This document shows positions 12,411 through 23,100 of a stretch of 64,000 nucleotides of DNA, one piece after another. Positions within the stretch are counted from its first letter, which is position 1, and every line of letters starts with the position of its first letter. The DNA lies in assembly GCA_032622095.1 (NCBI GenBank), contig CP136061.1, positions 118,678,754 to 118,742,753 on the forward strand, given 5' to 3'. This DNA comes from Siphonodentalium dalli. Its lineage: Eukaryota > Mollusca > Scaphopoda > Gadilida > Siphonodentaliidae. The translations under genes and the position numbers were made by a program. The notes beneath the pieces were generated by a model. It ran no database searches and was not told where the DNA came from. It worked only from the letters and a program-made list of their open reading frames with translations.

Positions 12411-13167
12411 CTAGCTGGTGGACCCGACTTCGTCCGGGCTGTTTCCCCTCTGCTTTTCGGCGAATTGCGCGATATGACATTGAATTGATCATTTTGAAGG
12501 TCAATGTCAGGTTGGGGTCACGATTTGACCCGTCGAAAACACTCATCGGACAAAAGTAACCCTTGGTATCAAATTTCGTCGAAATCCCGTAAAAATTCGC
12601 AATTTGACATTGAATTGACAATTTTGAAGGTCAAGGTCAGGTTGGGGTCACGATTTGACCCGTCCAAAACACTCCACGGACAAAGGCAACCTTAGGTGTA
12701 AAATTTCGTCGAAATCCGTCCGTTTTACCCGATTTGACCTTGAATTGACCCTTTTGAAGGTCAAGGTCAGGTCGGGGTAAACATTTGACCCGCCCAAAGA
12801 CTCCCCGGACAAAAGTATCTCTAGGTATAAAATTTCTCGTCGAAATCCGTCCGTTTTACCCGATTTGACCTTGAATTATTGACCTTTTTGAAGGTCAAGG
12901 TCAGGTCGGGGTAACCGTTTCACCCGCCCAAAAGACTCCCCGGACAAAAACCTCTAGGTGTCGAAATCCGTCTCGTTTTATCGATTTGACCTTGAATTGA
13001 CCTTCAAAAAGGTCAAGGTCAGGTCGGGGTCACGATTTGACCCGCCCAAAACACTCCCTGGAAAAATTACCCCTAAATATCAAATTTCGTCAAAATCCGT
13101 CTGGCAGTTTTCACGGCCATAGCTAACACACAGACAAACAAACAGAAGTCCCAAAATATATATTAGA
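12411..13167 (-). mobile_element. Helitron-like non-autonomous element H1
   Basis: On the minus strand the element starts TCTAATATATATTTTGGG and ends CTAG followed by T. Just before the end is a GC hairpin (CCCGGACGAAGTCGGG, 12423-12438), then 8-10 bases to the terminus. A TC start, a 3' hairpin and a CTRR end with host A|T are Helitron hallmarks. The body is about six copies of a ~125-bp unit containing CAAGGTCAGG and ATTTGACCCG. There is no Rep/helicase gene, so it is non-autonomous. Open frames across it are repeat artefacts. Confidence 0.8.
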
Positions 13168-13791
13168 CTAGCAGGTTAGCCCGCCACCGGCGGCTTGTCC
13201 GAAACATGACATTTTTATATATATATTTTTAATTTTTAGCTCCACGCGTTTCAATAAGAAAAATTTGTACCCGGTAGCTCCACCAGTTTCCGAGATCTGG
13301 TCTGCGCAAGAAAATTTGTACCCGGCGCAAGATACATTCACATGCCAAATTTCAAGTCGATAGCTCCACCCGTTTCCGAGATCTCGTCTGCACATGCGCT
13401 GCACGGGCGTCGCACGGGATCGGCGACCCGATAACATTTGTACCCGGCGCAAGATACATTCACATAGCAAATTTCAAGTCGGTAGCTCCACCCGTTTCCG
13501 AGATCTCGTCTGCGCATGCGCTGCACGGGCGTCGCACGGACTCGGCGACCCGATAAAATTTGTACCCGGCGCAAGATACATTCACATAGCAAATTTCAAG
13601 TCGATAGCTCCACCCGTTTCCGAGATCTCGTCTGCGCATGCGCTGCACGGGCGTCGCACGGACTCGCCAATACGACAACGACCACCGCCTGGTCAAACTA
13701 CACACACGTACCAAGTTTCGTCCGGATCGGTCGAGAATCGTAGATTTGTATGAAGTACAACACACACACAAACATAAATATATAAGAGAGA
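13168..13791 (-). mobile_element. Helitron-like non-autonomous element H2
   Basis: The 3' end on the minus strand is the hairpin GCCGCCGGTGGCGGGC then TAACCTGCTAG, immediately abutting the TC start of H1. This is what insertion between A and the first T of H1 would give. The 5' end is probably TCTCTCTTATATATTTATG at 13791. The body holds three and a half copies of a ~126-bp GC-rich unit (about 13260-13665) with CACCCGTTTCCGAGATC and GCGCATGCGCTGCACGGGCG. Confidence 0.72.
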
Positions 13792-13976
13792 TATGTAAAT
13801 TAGATAGATTGTATTAAAATATATAGGAGAGATATGTAAATGATCTACACACCATTACTGGTGTTTGTCAAAGTTTAGTGGGGTATATCAATACTCATTC
13901 ACGATCATATCATTGAGGTCCGGAGGGTGTGGGCTATCTCTCGAATACAAGGAGTTCTCAAAATATATAGAAGAGA

Positions 13977-14577
13977 CTAGCTGGTGGACCCGACTTCGTC
14001 CGGGCTGTTTTCCCTCTGCTTTTCGGCGAATTACGCGATTTGACCTTGAATTGATAATTTTGAAGGTCAATATTTGACCCGTCCAAAACACCCGACAGAA
14101 GTACCCGACAGAAGTACCCGTCGAAATCTCCGCTTTTACCCGATTTGACCTTGAATTGACCATTTTGAAGGTCAACGTCAGGTTCCGATCACGATTTGAC
14201 CCGTCCAAAACATTCCTCAGATAAAAGTAACCCTAGGTATCAAATTTCGTCGAAATCCCATCAAAATTCACGATTTGACCTTGAATTGACAATTTTGAAG
14301 GTCAGGTCGGGGTAACGATTTGACCTGTCCAAAAGTACCTCTAAGTATCAAATTTTATCGAAGTCCGTCCCGTTTTACCCGATTTGACCTTTAATTGACC
14401 TTTTTGAAGGACAAGGTCAGGTCGGGGTCACGATTTGACCCGTCAAAAACACTCCCTGGACAAAATTACTCCTAGTTATCAAATTTCGTCAAAATCCGTC
14501 TGGCAGTTTTCCCGGCCATAGCTAACACACACACACACACAGACAGACATACAGAAGTCCCAAAATATATATGCTAG
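13977..14577 (-). mobile_element. Helitron-like non-autonomous element H3
   Basis: Same family as H1: the 3' end on the minus strand is the CCCGGACGAAGTCGGG hairpin followed by TCCACCAGCTAG at 13977. The body has the same ~125-bp units. The 5' end keeps ATATATATTTTGGGACTTC, but the initial TC is altered where H4 begins. Confidence 0.75.
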
Positions 14578-15339
14578 TCTATTATATATTTTTGGAAGAT
14601 CTGTGTGTGTGTCTGTCTGTTCGCGATGGACTCGAAAACGGCCGAGCCGATTTTGATGAAACTTGGTATGTGGGGGTACTTTCGGCCGTGGAGTTGCATG
14701 AGCCTATTAATTTGCCCGTGCGACGTGACATTGACCTTGAAATCGGGTCATATCAAGGTCAAACGCCCGAATTTAACGGGATTTCGATGAAATTTGGTAT
14801 CTGGGGATACTTTCGGCCGGGGAGTGGCATAGGCCTATTAATTTGCCCGTGCGGACATGACATTGACATCGGGTCATTTCAAGGTCAAACGCCCGAATAT
14901 CACGGGATTTCGATGAAAATTAGTGTCTAGGGATACTTTCGTATGGGGAGTCTTATAAGCCTATTCATTTGCCCGTGCGACGTGACCTTGACCTTGAAAT
15001 CGGGTCAATTCAAGGTCAAATCGCGAATTTTGATGGGATTTCGACGAAATTGGATACGTGGGGTTACTTTTGTCCACTGAGTGTTTTGGACGGGTCGAGT
15101 CGTGATCCCGACCTGACCTTGACCTTCAAAATTATCAATTCAAGGTCAAATCGGGTAAAACCGGATGGATTTCGACGGGTACTTTTGTCGGGTACTTTTG
15201 TCCAGGCAGTGTTTTGGACGGGTCAAATTGTGACCCCACCTGACCTTGACCTTCAAAATGGACAATTCAAGGTCAAATCGCGCAATTCGCCGAAAAGCAG
15301 AGGGGAAACAGCCCGGACGAAGTCGGGTCCATCTGCTAG
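14578..15339 (+). mobile_element. Helitron-like non-autonomous element H4
   Basis: The element starts TCTATTATATATTTTTGG, followed by a GTGTGTCTGTCTGT tract and CGCGATGGACTCGAAAACGG, as seen at many Helitron 5' ends. It ends with the hairpin CCCGGACGAAGTCGGG and TCCATCTGCTAG at 15339, followed by T. Four to five internal ~125-bp units carry ATTCAAGGTCAAA. It shares its 3' end with H1 and H3 but lies in the opposite orientation, giving a 5'-to-5' pair with H3. Confidence 0.82.
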
Positions 15340-15353
15340 TATATATATATTCT

Positions 15354-16430
15354 TCTATATCTATATTTGCGAATGTCTGTCTGTCTGTGTTCTATAGAAA
15401 TTCACAGGGGACCACCTAGATGACACAAAAGGGGTATAATAGGGGTAAGTTTTTACGAGAAAGATAATGGCGAGGGTTAGAATTTTCTAAAGTGACGCCG
15501 TTGTTGTCAGGGGCATAAAAGGGGGAGGGGCAGAACAATATTTGTCGCCGATTGCCACCAAACTTATATATAATCATCCCCATAATATGAGGAATCTAAT
15601 GGTGTGGTTTAAATATGTCAAAAGTCGCGCCGTTCGCGTCAGGGATGCCCCGAAGGGGAGAGGGGCACCAAAATTGATCAAAATAATTTTAGCGCCAAAT
15701 TCCACCAAATTGATGCACATTTTTCTGAGATCTTCTCCATGATATACGGAATCTTATTGTGTGATTTAAAGACGCCAAATTGGTGTCGTTGGGATAAGAG
15801 ATTGGGGGGGTGGGTGGGTACTAAATCTGATAAGAATTGGTTTAGTCGCCGATTGCCACGAAACTTATACAAATTGATCCCCATGCTATGAGATGTCTAA
15901 TGGCGTGGCTTAAGGCTGTCAAAAGTGGCGTCATTCGAGTCAGGGGTGCACTGAAAGGGAGAGGGGCACCAACATTGAAACAATATTTTTAGCGCCAATT
16001 TCCACCAAATTGATACACATTCTTATCCATGATATGAGGAATATAATCGTGTGATTTTAAAGACGACATATTGGTGCTGCTTTGGTGAGAGATGGGGGTG
16101 GGGTGGGGTGGGCACTAAATTGGATAAAAATTTGTTTAGTCGCGGATTAGCACCAAACATACAAATAATAATCTCCATGATATCAGGAGTCTAATTGTGT
16201 GGTTTAAAGATGTCAAAAGTGGGGCATTCGAGTCAGGGGTGCCTAGAGGTTGAGAGGGACACAAACATTGATAAACAATATGTTTAGCGCCGAATTCCAC
16301 CTGTTTGAAACATATTCTTCTCCGTGATACGAATAACATAATCGTGTGGTTTAAAGGCGCCAAATTTGTGCATTTTGGGTGAGAGATATGCAACGGTGGC
16401 CCTAAATTTGATACGAATTTGATATATATA
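15354..16430 (+). mobile_element. Helitron-like element H5, 5' end and tandem body
   Basis: It starts TCTATATCTATATTTGCG then ATGTCTGTCTGTCTGTG, as at 57422. The body has three ~300-bp tandem units (about 15530-15830, 15840-16130, 16135-16420), each with TCGCCGATTGCCACCAAAC, ATGATATGAGGAATCTAAT-like and GAGTCAGGGGTGC words. No 3' hairpin/CTAG end could be found, so it may be truncated. Confidence 0.65.
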
Positions 16431-17388
16431 TATGGTTGGCGACATGATTCAAGTAATAACAAAATAAGGCCCTTTTCTTGTCTGTAATTAATACTCCATC
16501 CAGATTCAACAAGGTGTTTGAACCCTCACGTGATGCCATTACGTTGCCAACGTCATTACATCGTTAGCCCAGAATCCCTAAAAAAAAACTTCCCACACAT
16601 CCCATGCTGTCATTTCTGTGAATTCAAATATCTTTACATTCTGATAGATAAACTGTCATTCTTACAAAGGAATGTCATTCCAATTTTCACCAGTTTCCCC
16701 ATAAACAAAACACTTAAATCACTTACACCACACGAAAATGACGAAATATTTCAGGAAAAAAACATTAAAAATAGAAGCGAATGAAGTCTGAATGCACAGG
16801 GTAGTATGGAAAATGAGCCTGTCGTAATACACCACATATTTGGTCCCAATGCTAGTGGAACAGTATAGCATGAACTGTATTTTATTGTGATAGTGGCTAC
16901 AATTATTGCTAATATCACGAAAGTCGGGTCACGGTTTCCATGGTTACCGCACCACTTTCAAATTTGTTGACAGGGCCTATCTTGTAGCATATAATCTAAC
17001 CTTTCATATGACATAAAAATCGCTTAAGTACCATAGGTATATTAAACTCCTTAAATACGGCCATGTTTGGGTCCTGGCCGCTCACCTATAATGACGTGAT
17101 TGTGATTTCAGAACGTTTTTATCGTGTATAATTCACTAAAATAATTCGTAAAATGATCTATGTTTTAGCTCTAAAACATCTATAAATCCTCAGAACAAGG
17201 TCTGCTTATAATAAATGTAAAAATGCCAACGAACTATTTCGTTCTAAGCTGCACTCCGGTTTTCCCACGCCATGAATGCTAATTGGTTTGATTGAACTAA
17301 TAAATGTAATGGCGTCATCGAAGTAACGAATGTAAACTGAGGAAAATGACAGATTTACCTAACAAAAGGCAAGTTTTGTGCGATGGAT
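16431..17388. other. Unassigned region
   Basis: Non-coding by inspection. The open frame at 16518-16784 has no recognisable domain. Nothing else seen. Confidence 0.35.
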
Positions 17389-17543
17389 AAATAAAATATG
17401 TAGCTAATGTTGTCGCTAAAACTGTTTATGTCCGCTCGGGGGATTTGGCATCTATTGGACTTGGCAGACCCTCGCCAAATAGATGCTCAAATCCCACTCA
17501 CGGACATAAACAATTGAAGCGACGACACTAGCTACATATTCTA
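17389..17543. repeat. Long near-perfect hairpin
   Basis: 17389-17456 and 17477-17543 are inverted copies (ATGTAGCTA.TGTTGTCGCT, TGTTTATGTCCG, GATTTG..CATCTATT) with few mismatches and a loop of about 20 bases. It is non-coding. It could be a foldback MITE or a small-RNA hairpin. Confidence 0.8.
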
Positions 17544-17577
17544 TATTTATTATAATGTTAAATTCCAAGCCGAAAAA

Positions 17578-17905
17578 CAGACTAGAATAGAATAACTTTA
17601 TTTGCCAATCATAGGCGCCCTCGTGCACACGCAGTGAATTAGGGTGATATACACAGTATACCAATGAAAACCAGTTATGATTTCGATTATTGAGAGTTAA
17701 GTACTACTTGGGCAATTGGAAACAATAATAAAATGGGACATACATAGACATGACAATTTCAGTGTAATACGGAATAATGTACGATGTAGGAATCAGGGAG
17801 CTAAATGTGTTCCAGAGTCGTGGAGCGAGAACACTAAAGGTGAAGGTAACTGAAGAATGACCTTCACCTGATACATGTGACACGTTATTAAAGGATGACA
17901 TCGTG
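17578..17905 (-). pseudogene. 3' fragment of an L2/CR1-like non-LTR retrotransposon
   Basis: On the minus strand, FSVLAPRLWNTFSSLIPTSY matches the conserved C-terminal motif (FSV.APRLWNSLP) of L2/Rex/CR1-type polymerases. The frame ends at 17704. Downstream lies AAATAAAGTTATTCTATTCT, a typical 3' tail of this group. It is 5'-truncated and differs from the jockey/CR1-like copies at the window ends. Confidence 0.7.
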
Positions 17906-18841
17906 TTTATTTGATTTATACATCATATCTAAATAATTTAAACTGGTGAATTAATGGGGGAATGGATTTTTGTGAGTGGGAAATTGATTTAACTAGCTGC
18001 TGTAGTTCTGGGTTTTTCCAGACCAAATTTGGCTGTGGAATAACACTGTCGTACACTTGGGGATTTATTTAAAAAAGTAAACACATGACCTATGATTTTT
18101 CTTGCATTTTCGGGATCAACTGGTGTCAATCCAGCTGGGTAAACACACTGGAATAGCCTGTAGGCTTAAATTCATAGAATTCGGTCGAAACGTTAACACT
18201 GTCGCCTATGGGAAACCATTTAGTTAAGTGATTCCTATAATAACATATAAGTAAGATCACTAACTCGCGGTGAATCCGCCATTTGGTCTCCGGAGGTCAA
18301 AGTTAAGAAGTAGTATCTATTTTTAGCATATGGCTTCAGTCTGGGAATTCGCAAAATAAAATGGCAACAGTTCGTTACCGAATCGCAGGTGCGACAACTT
18401 CATAAAACTAATTAAACAATCACCCTGAATACATACAATACGTAGGTTTCGCACAGTAGATAGATTGAGTGTATCACATATGTTTTTGCGTTATTTTTTT
18501 ATCGCAAATACTCGCAATTTATCAGTAAATTATGAGAAGTTCGTTGACAAAAGGGGGCGTCCATCTCTTAAACGTCTGAATTAATGTTCGCATCGTCACC
18601 AGATCCTAACTCTGTAGATGACATGGCCACAAAACAATTCTTAAACCCGTAGTTGCACTCAGAATAACTGAAATTATGCCATCAAATGGTGATAAAAAAT
18701 GCTCGCACTGTCGAATGTTTACGAATGGATGCTAGCTACTTCTTAACTTTGACCTTTTACCGGTGGGTTGGGTAAAATGCTAGGAATCGGACCATATGGA
18801 ACCATCGGCCATCTTGAAAATCGCGAACCAGTGACAAGGCT
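17906..18841. other. Unassigned region
   Basis: No gene, repeat boundary or RNA recognised. Confidence 0.35.
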
Positions 18842-20111
18842 TATTAAGGAAACATGCAATTTATAAAATAGTAAAGATTTGCAGCGTGTGTTTGCCAAGG
18901 TAATGGTTTTTACTCAAACTTTGCTTGCTGGAGTATCAGTCAGAATTAGTGACCTAGAAGAAAATAGCGATATCAACAGAATCTTGGGAATCTTGATTTC
19001 TTCTGGTGCGACAAATTCAATTATTTCCACGAGTCCCCCCCCCCGTCAGAACCACAGTGACTCCGTGTAGGCCTTAAAATATGTGACCCGCCATATTAAA
19101 TCCAGCCGTAAGTCGGGTTTTTTTCACCCTGTGCCAATGCATTCTCTTATATATGCGAGTCGACCATAGGTCGCCTCGCATATATAAGAGAATGCATTGG
19201 CCTAACAATATTTTATCATGTTTTTTAAATAAATGTTTCTTACAATTTTTAGGACATAAAATTAACAAAAACATCCATATAACCCTGCAGGGAGCCCCAC
19301 GCATATATAGAAGCATATAGAAGAGTGTCGTCTGCTCATGTCTGTCTGGGGCTCTGTATGGGTGCATTGGCACAGGGTAAAAAAATTCCCGATTTACGAC
19401 TGGATTTGATATGGCGTGTCACATATCGTGCTGGATATGGTGCAGTTATATTATTATATTAACGCTATACCCCGCACAGCGAGCTAGCATAGCAAAAATC
19501 CATCCTCTGGGGACCTCATTCTTCATGACCTCATCTGCTGCGGGAGACCTAGACTCAGATGGTGAAGATGGTGATGTGCACACATTGGGCACCTTAATTG
19601 TGCGCTGTGTTTCTGCTAATTTGTGATATATATGTAGAGAAACTAAACTAAAAAAAAGAAAAAGAAACTTTCTAAAGAAGTTTCCAAAGAAACTAAAAAA
19701 AACTTGTTAATTTGACAATAAAGATATTTACCATATAGAACATATATTAATTGATTGGTGATGCTAGCCCACTGTGCGGGGGTATGGCGTCACTAAATTC
19801 ACCCTCTGTGGACCCCACTCTGCAAATGTCCAGCTCCATATTTTGAGCCCTGACTCCGTATACAGGAAGTTATGTATTTATTGAAAGGGCCAAATTCATT
19901 CGTGGTGGATAAATGTGCAAAGACTATGAAAGTCGGCAAAACTAACATGACAATAAATCTGCATTTACTCACTTACTACAAGTAATATATAATCCATATG
20001 AAAACAAAATATGATTATGATATATCAGTCGACGTATCCCACACTGAGCGACAAAGAGACAAGTATGATTATTATTACCAAGACTGTCACGATCCACTAA
20101 AATTGCACACC
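18842..20111 (+). repeat. Dispersed repeat L, copy 1
   Basis: Begins ATTAAGGAAACATGCAATTT, as at 33185. It includes a C tract and AGTGTAGGCCTTAAAA-like text, then GGTGCAGTTATATT, GGGGACCTCA, GGAGACCTAG and AGAAACTAAACTAAA. Its 3' half (19700-20111) has CCCACTGTGCGGGG, CTCCATATTTTGAGCCCTGA and CAGTCGACGTATCCCACAC. It is interrupted by the TA-flanked MITE at 19082-19423. It lacks the TTAA MITE found in the other copies, so 19707-19710 is an empty TTAA site. It runs directly into the satellite. Confidence 0.75.
19082..19423. mobile_element. TA-flanked MITE (TGTGACCCGCC family), copy T1
   Basis: The termini TGTGACCCGCCATATTAAAT and the complementary right end lie between TA dinucleotides at 19080-19081 and 19424-19425. 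Repeat L copy 3 has the uninterrupted site (AAAATATGGTGCTGG at 33384), confirming the insertion and a 2-bp TA duplication, as for Tc1/mariner-like elements. The left arm continues with a 60-bp palindrome around CATAGGTCG. Confidence 0.88.
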
Positions 20112-23100
20112 AACCACCCCATCCCGCCACCCATAGTATCGTATGCGCCGCAGGCGCCCCTAGATCATTAGAGTATAAACATGTATTGCCCACCCACCAC
20201 CCCATCCGGCCACCCATAGTATCTTATGCGCCGCAGGCGCCCCTAGATCATTAGAGTATACATGTATTGCCCACCCACCACCCATCCATAGTATCGTATG
20301 CGCCGCAGCCGCCCTAGATCATTAGAGTATACATGTATTGCCCACCACCACCCAATCCCGCCACCCATAGTATCGTATTCGCCGCAGCCGCCCCTAGATC
20401 AGTAGAGTATACATGTGTTGCTCACCACCACCCAATTCCGCCACCCATAGTATCTTATGCGCCGCAGGCGCCCCTATATCATTAGATTATATATGTATTG
20501 GCCACCCACCACGCAATCCCGCCACCCATAGTATCTTATGCGCCGCAGGCGCCCCTAGATCATTAGATTATATATGTATTGCCCAACCACCACCCAATCC
20601 CGCCACCCATAGTATCTTATGCGCCGCAGGCGCCCCTAGATCATTAGATTATATATGTATTGGCCACCCACCACCCAATCCCGCCACCCATAGTATCGCA
20701 TGCGCTGCAGGCGCCCCTATATCATTAGAGTATACATGTATTGCCCACCACCACCCAATCCCGCCACCCATAGTATCGTATGCGCCGCAGGCGCCCCTAG
20801 ATCATTAGATTATATATGTATTGGCCACCCACCACCCAATCCCGCCACCCATAGTATCTTATGCGCCGCAGGCGCCCCTAGATCATTAGATTATATATGT
20901 ATTGGCCACCCACCACCCAATCCCGCCACCCATAGTATCGCATGCACTGCAGGCGCCCATATATCATTAGAGTATACATGTATTGCCCACCACCACCCAA
21001 TCCCGCCACCCATAATATCGTATGCGCCGCATATATAATATATATATATATAATCCATATGAAAACAAAATATGATTATGATATATCAGTCGACGTATCC
21101 CACACTGAGCGACAAAGAGACAAGTATGATTATTATTACCAAGACTGTCACGATCCACTAAAATTGCACACCCACCACCCCATCCCGCCACCCATAGTAT
21201 CGTATGCGCCGCAGGCGCCCCTAGATCATTAGAGTATAAACATGTATTGCCCACCCACCACCCCATCCGGCCACCCATAGTATCTTATGCGCCGCAGGCG
21301 CCCCTAGATCATTAGAGTATACATGTATTGCCCACCCACCACCCCATCCATAGTATCGTATGCGCCGCAGCCGCCCTAGATCATTAGAGTATACATGTAT
21401 TGCCCACCACCACCCAATCCCGCCACCCATAGTATCGTATGCGCCGCAGCCGCCCCTAGATCAGTAGAGTATACATGTATTGCTCACCACCACCCAATCC
21501 CGCCACCCATAGTATCTTATGCGCCACAGGCGCCCCTATATCATTAGATTATATATGTATTGGCCACCCACCACGCAATCCCGCCACCCATAGTATCTTA
21601 TGCGCCGCAGGCGCCCCTAGATCATTAGATTATATATGTATTGCCCAACCACCACCCAATCCCGCCACCCATAGTATCTTATGCGCCGCAGGCGCCCCTA
21701 GATCATTAGATTATATATGTATTGGCCACCCACCACCCAATCCCGCCACCCATAGTATCGCATGCGCTGCAGGCGCCCCTATATCATTAGAGTATACATG
21801 TATTGCCCACCACCACCCAATCCCGCCACCCATAGTATCGTATGCGCCGCAGGCGCCCCTAGATCTTTAGATTATATATGTATTGGCCACCCACCACCCA
21901 ATCCCGCCACCCATAGTATCTTATGCGCCGCAGGCGCCCCTAGATCATTAGATTATATATGTATTGGCCACCCACCACCCAATCCCGCCACCCATAGTAT
22001 CGCATGCGCTGCAGGCGCCCCTATATCATTAGAGTATACATGTATTGCCCACCACCACCCAATCCCGCCACCCATAGTATCGTATGCGCCGCAGGCGCCC
22101 CTAGATCATTAGATTATATATGTATTGGCCACCCACCACCCAATCCCGCCACCCATAGTATCTTATGCGCGGCAGGCGCCCCTAGATCATTAGATTATAT
22201 ATGTATATATGTATTGGCCACCCACCACCCAATCCCGCCACCCATAGTATCGTATGCGCCGCAGGCGCCCCTAGATCATTAGATTATATATGTATTGGCC
22301 ACCCACCACCCAATCCCGCCACCCATAGTATCTTATGCGCCGCAGGCGCCCCTAGATCATTAGATTATATATGTATTGCCCACCCACCACCCAATCCCGC
22401 CACCAATAGTATCTTATGCGCCGCAGGCGCCCCTAGATCATTAGATTATATATGTATTGGCCACCCACCACCCAATCCCGCCACCCATAGTATCGCATGC
22501 GCTGCAGGCGCCCCTATATCATTAGAGTATACATGTATTGCCCACCACCACCCAATCCCGCCACCCATAGTATCTTATGCGCCGCAGGCGCCCCTAGATC
22601 ATTAGATTATATATGTATTGGCAACCCACCACCCAATCCCGCCACCCATAGTATATACATGTATACTCTAATGACCTAGGGGCGCCTGCGGTGCATAAGA
22701 TACTATGGGTGGCGGGATTGGGTGGTGCTGGGCAATACACGTATACTCCAATGATGTAGGGGCGCCTGCGGAGCATACGATACTATGGGTGGCGGGATGG
22801 GGTTGTGGGTGGGCAATACATGTATACTCTAATGATATATGGGGCGCCTGCTGCGCATAAGATACTATGGGTGGCGGGATGGGGTGGTGGGTGGGCAATA
22901 CATGTATACTCTAATAATATAGGGGCACCTGCTGCGCATAAGATACTATGGGTGGCGGGATGGGGTGGTGGGTGGGCAATACATGTATACTCTAATGATC
23001 TAGAGGCGCCTGCTGCGCATTAGATACTATGGGTGGCTGGATGGGGTGGTGGGTGGGCAACACATGTATACTCTAATGATCTAGGGGCGCCTGCGGCGCA

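Noticed and set aside
13168-13771. Overlapping Cys/Arg-rich frames of about 100 codons on both strands
   Set aside because: They cover the 126-bp tandem units of Helitron-like element H2 and repeat with them.
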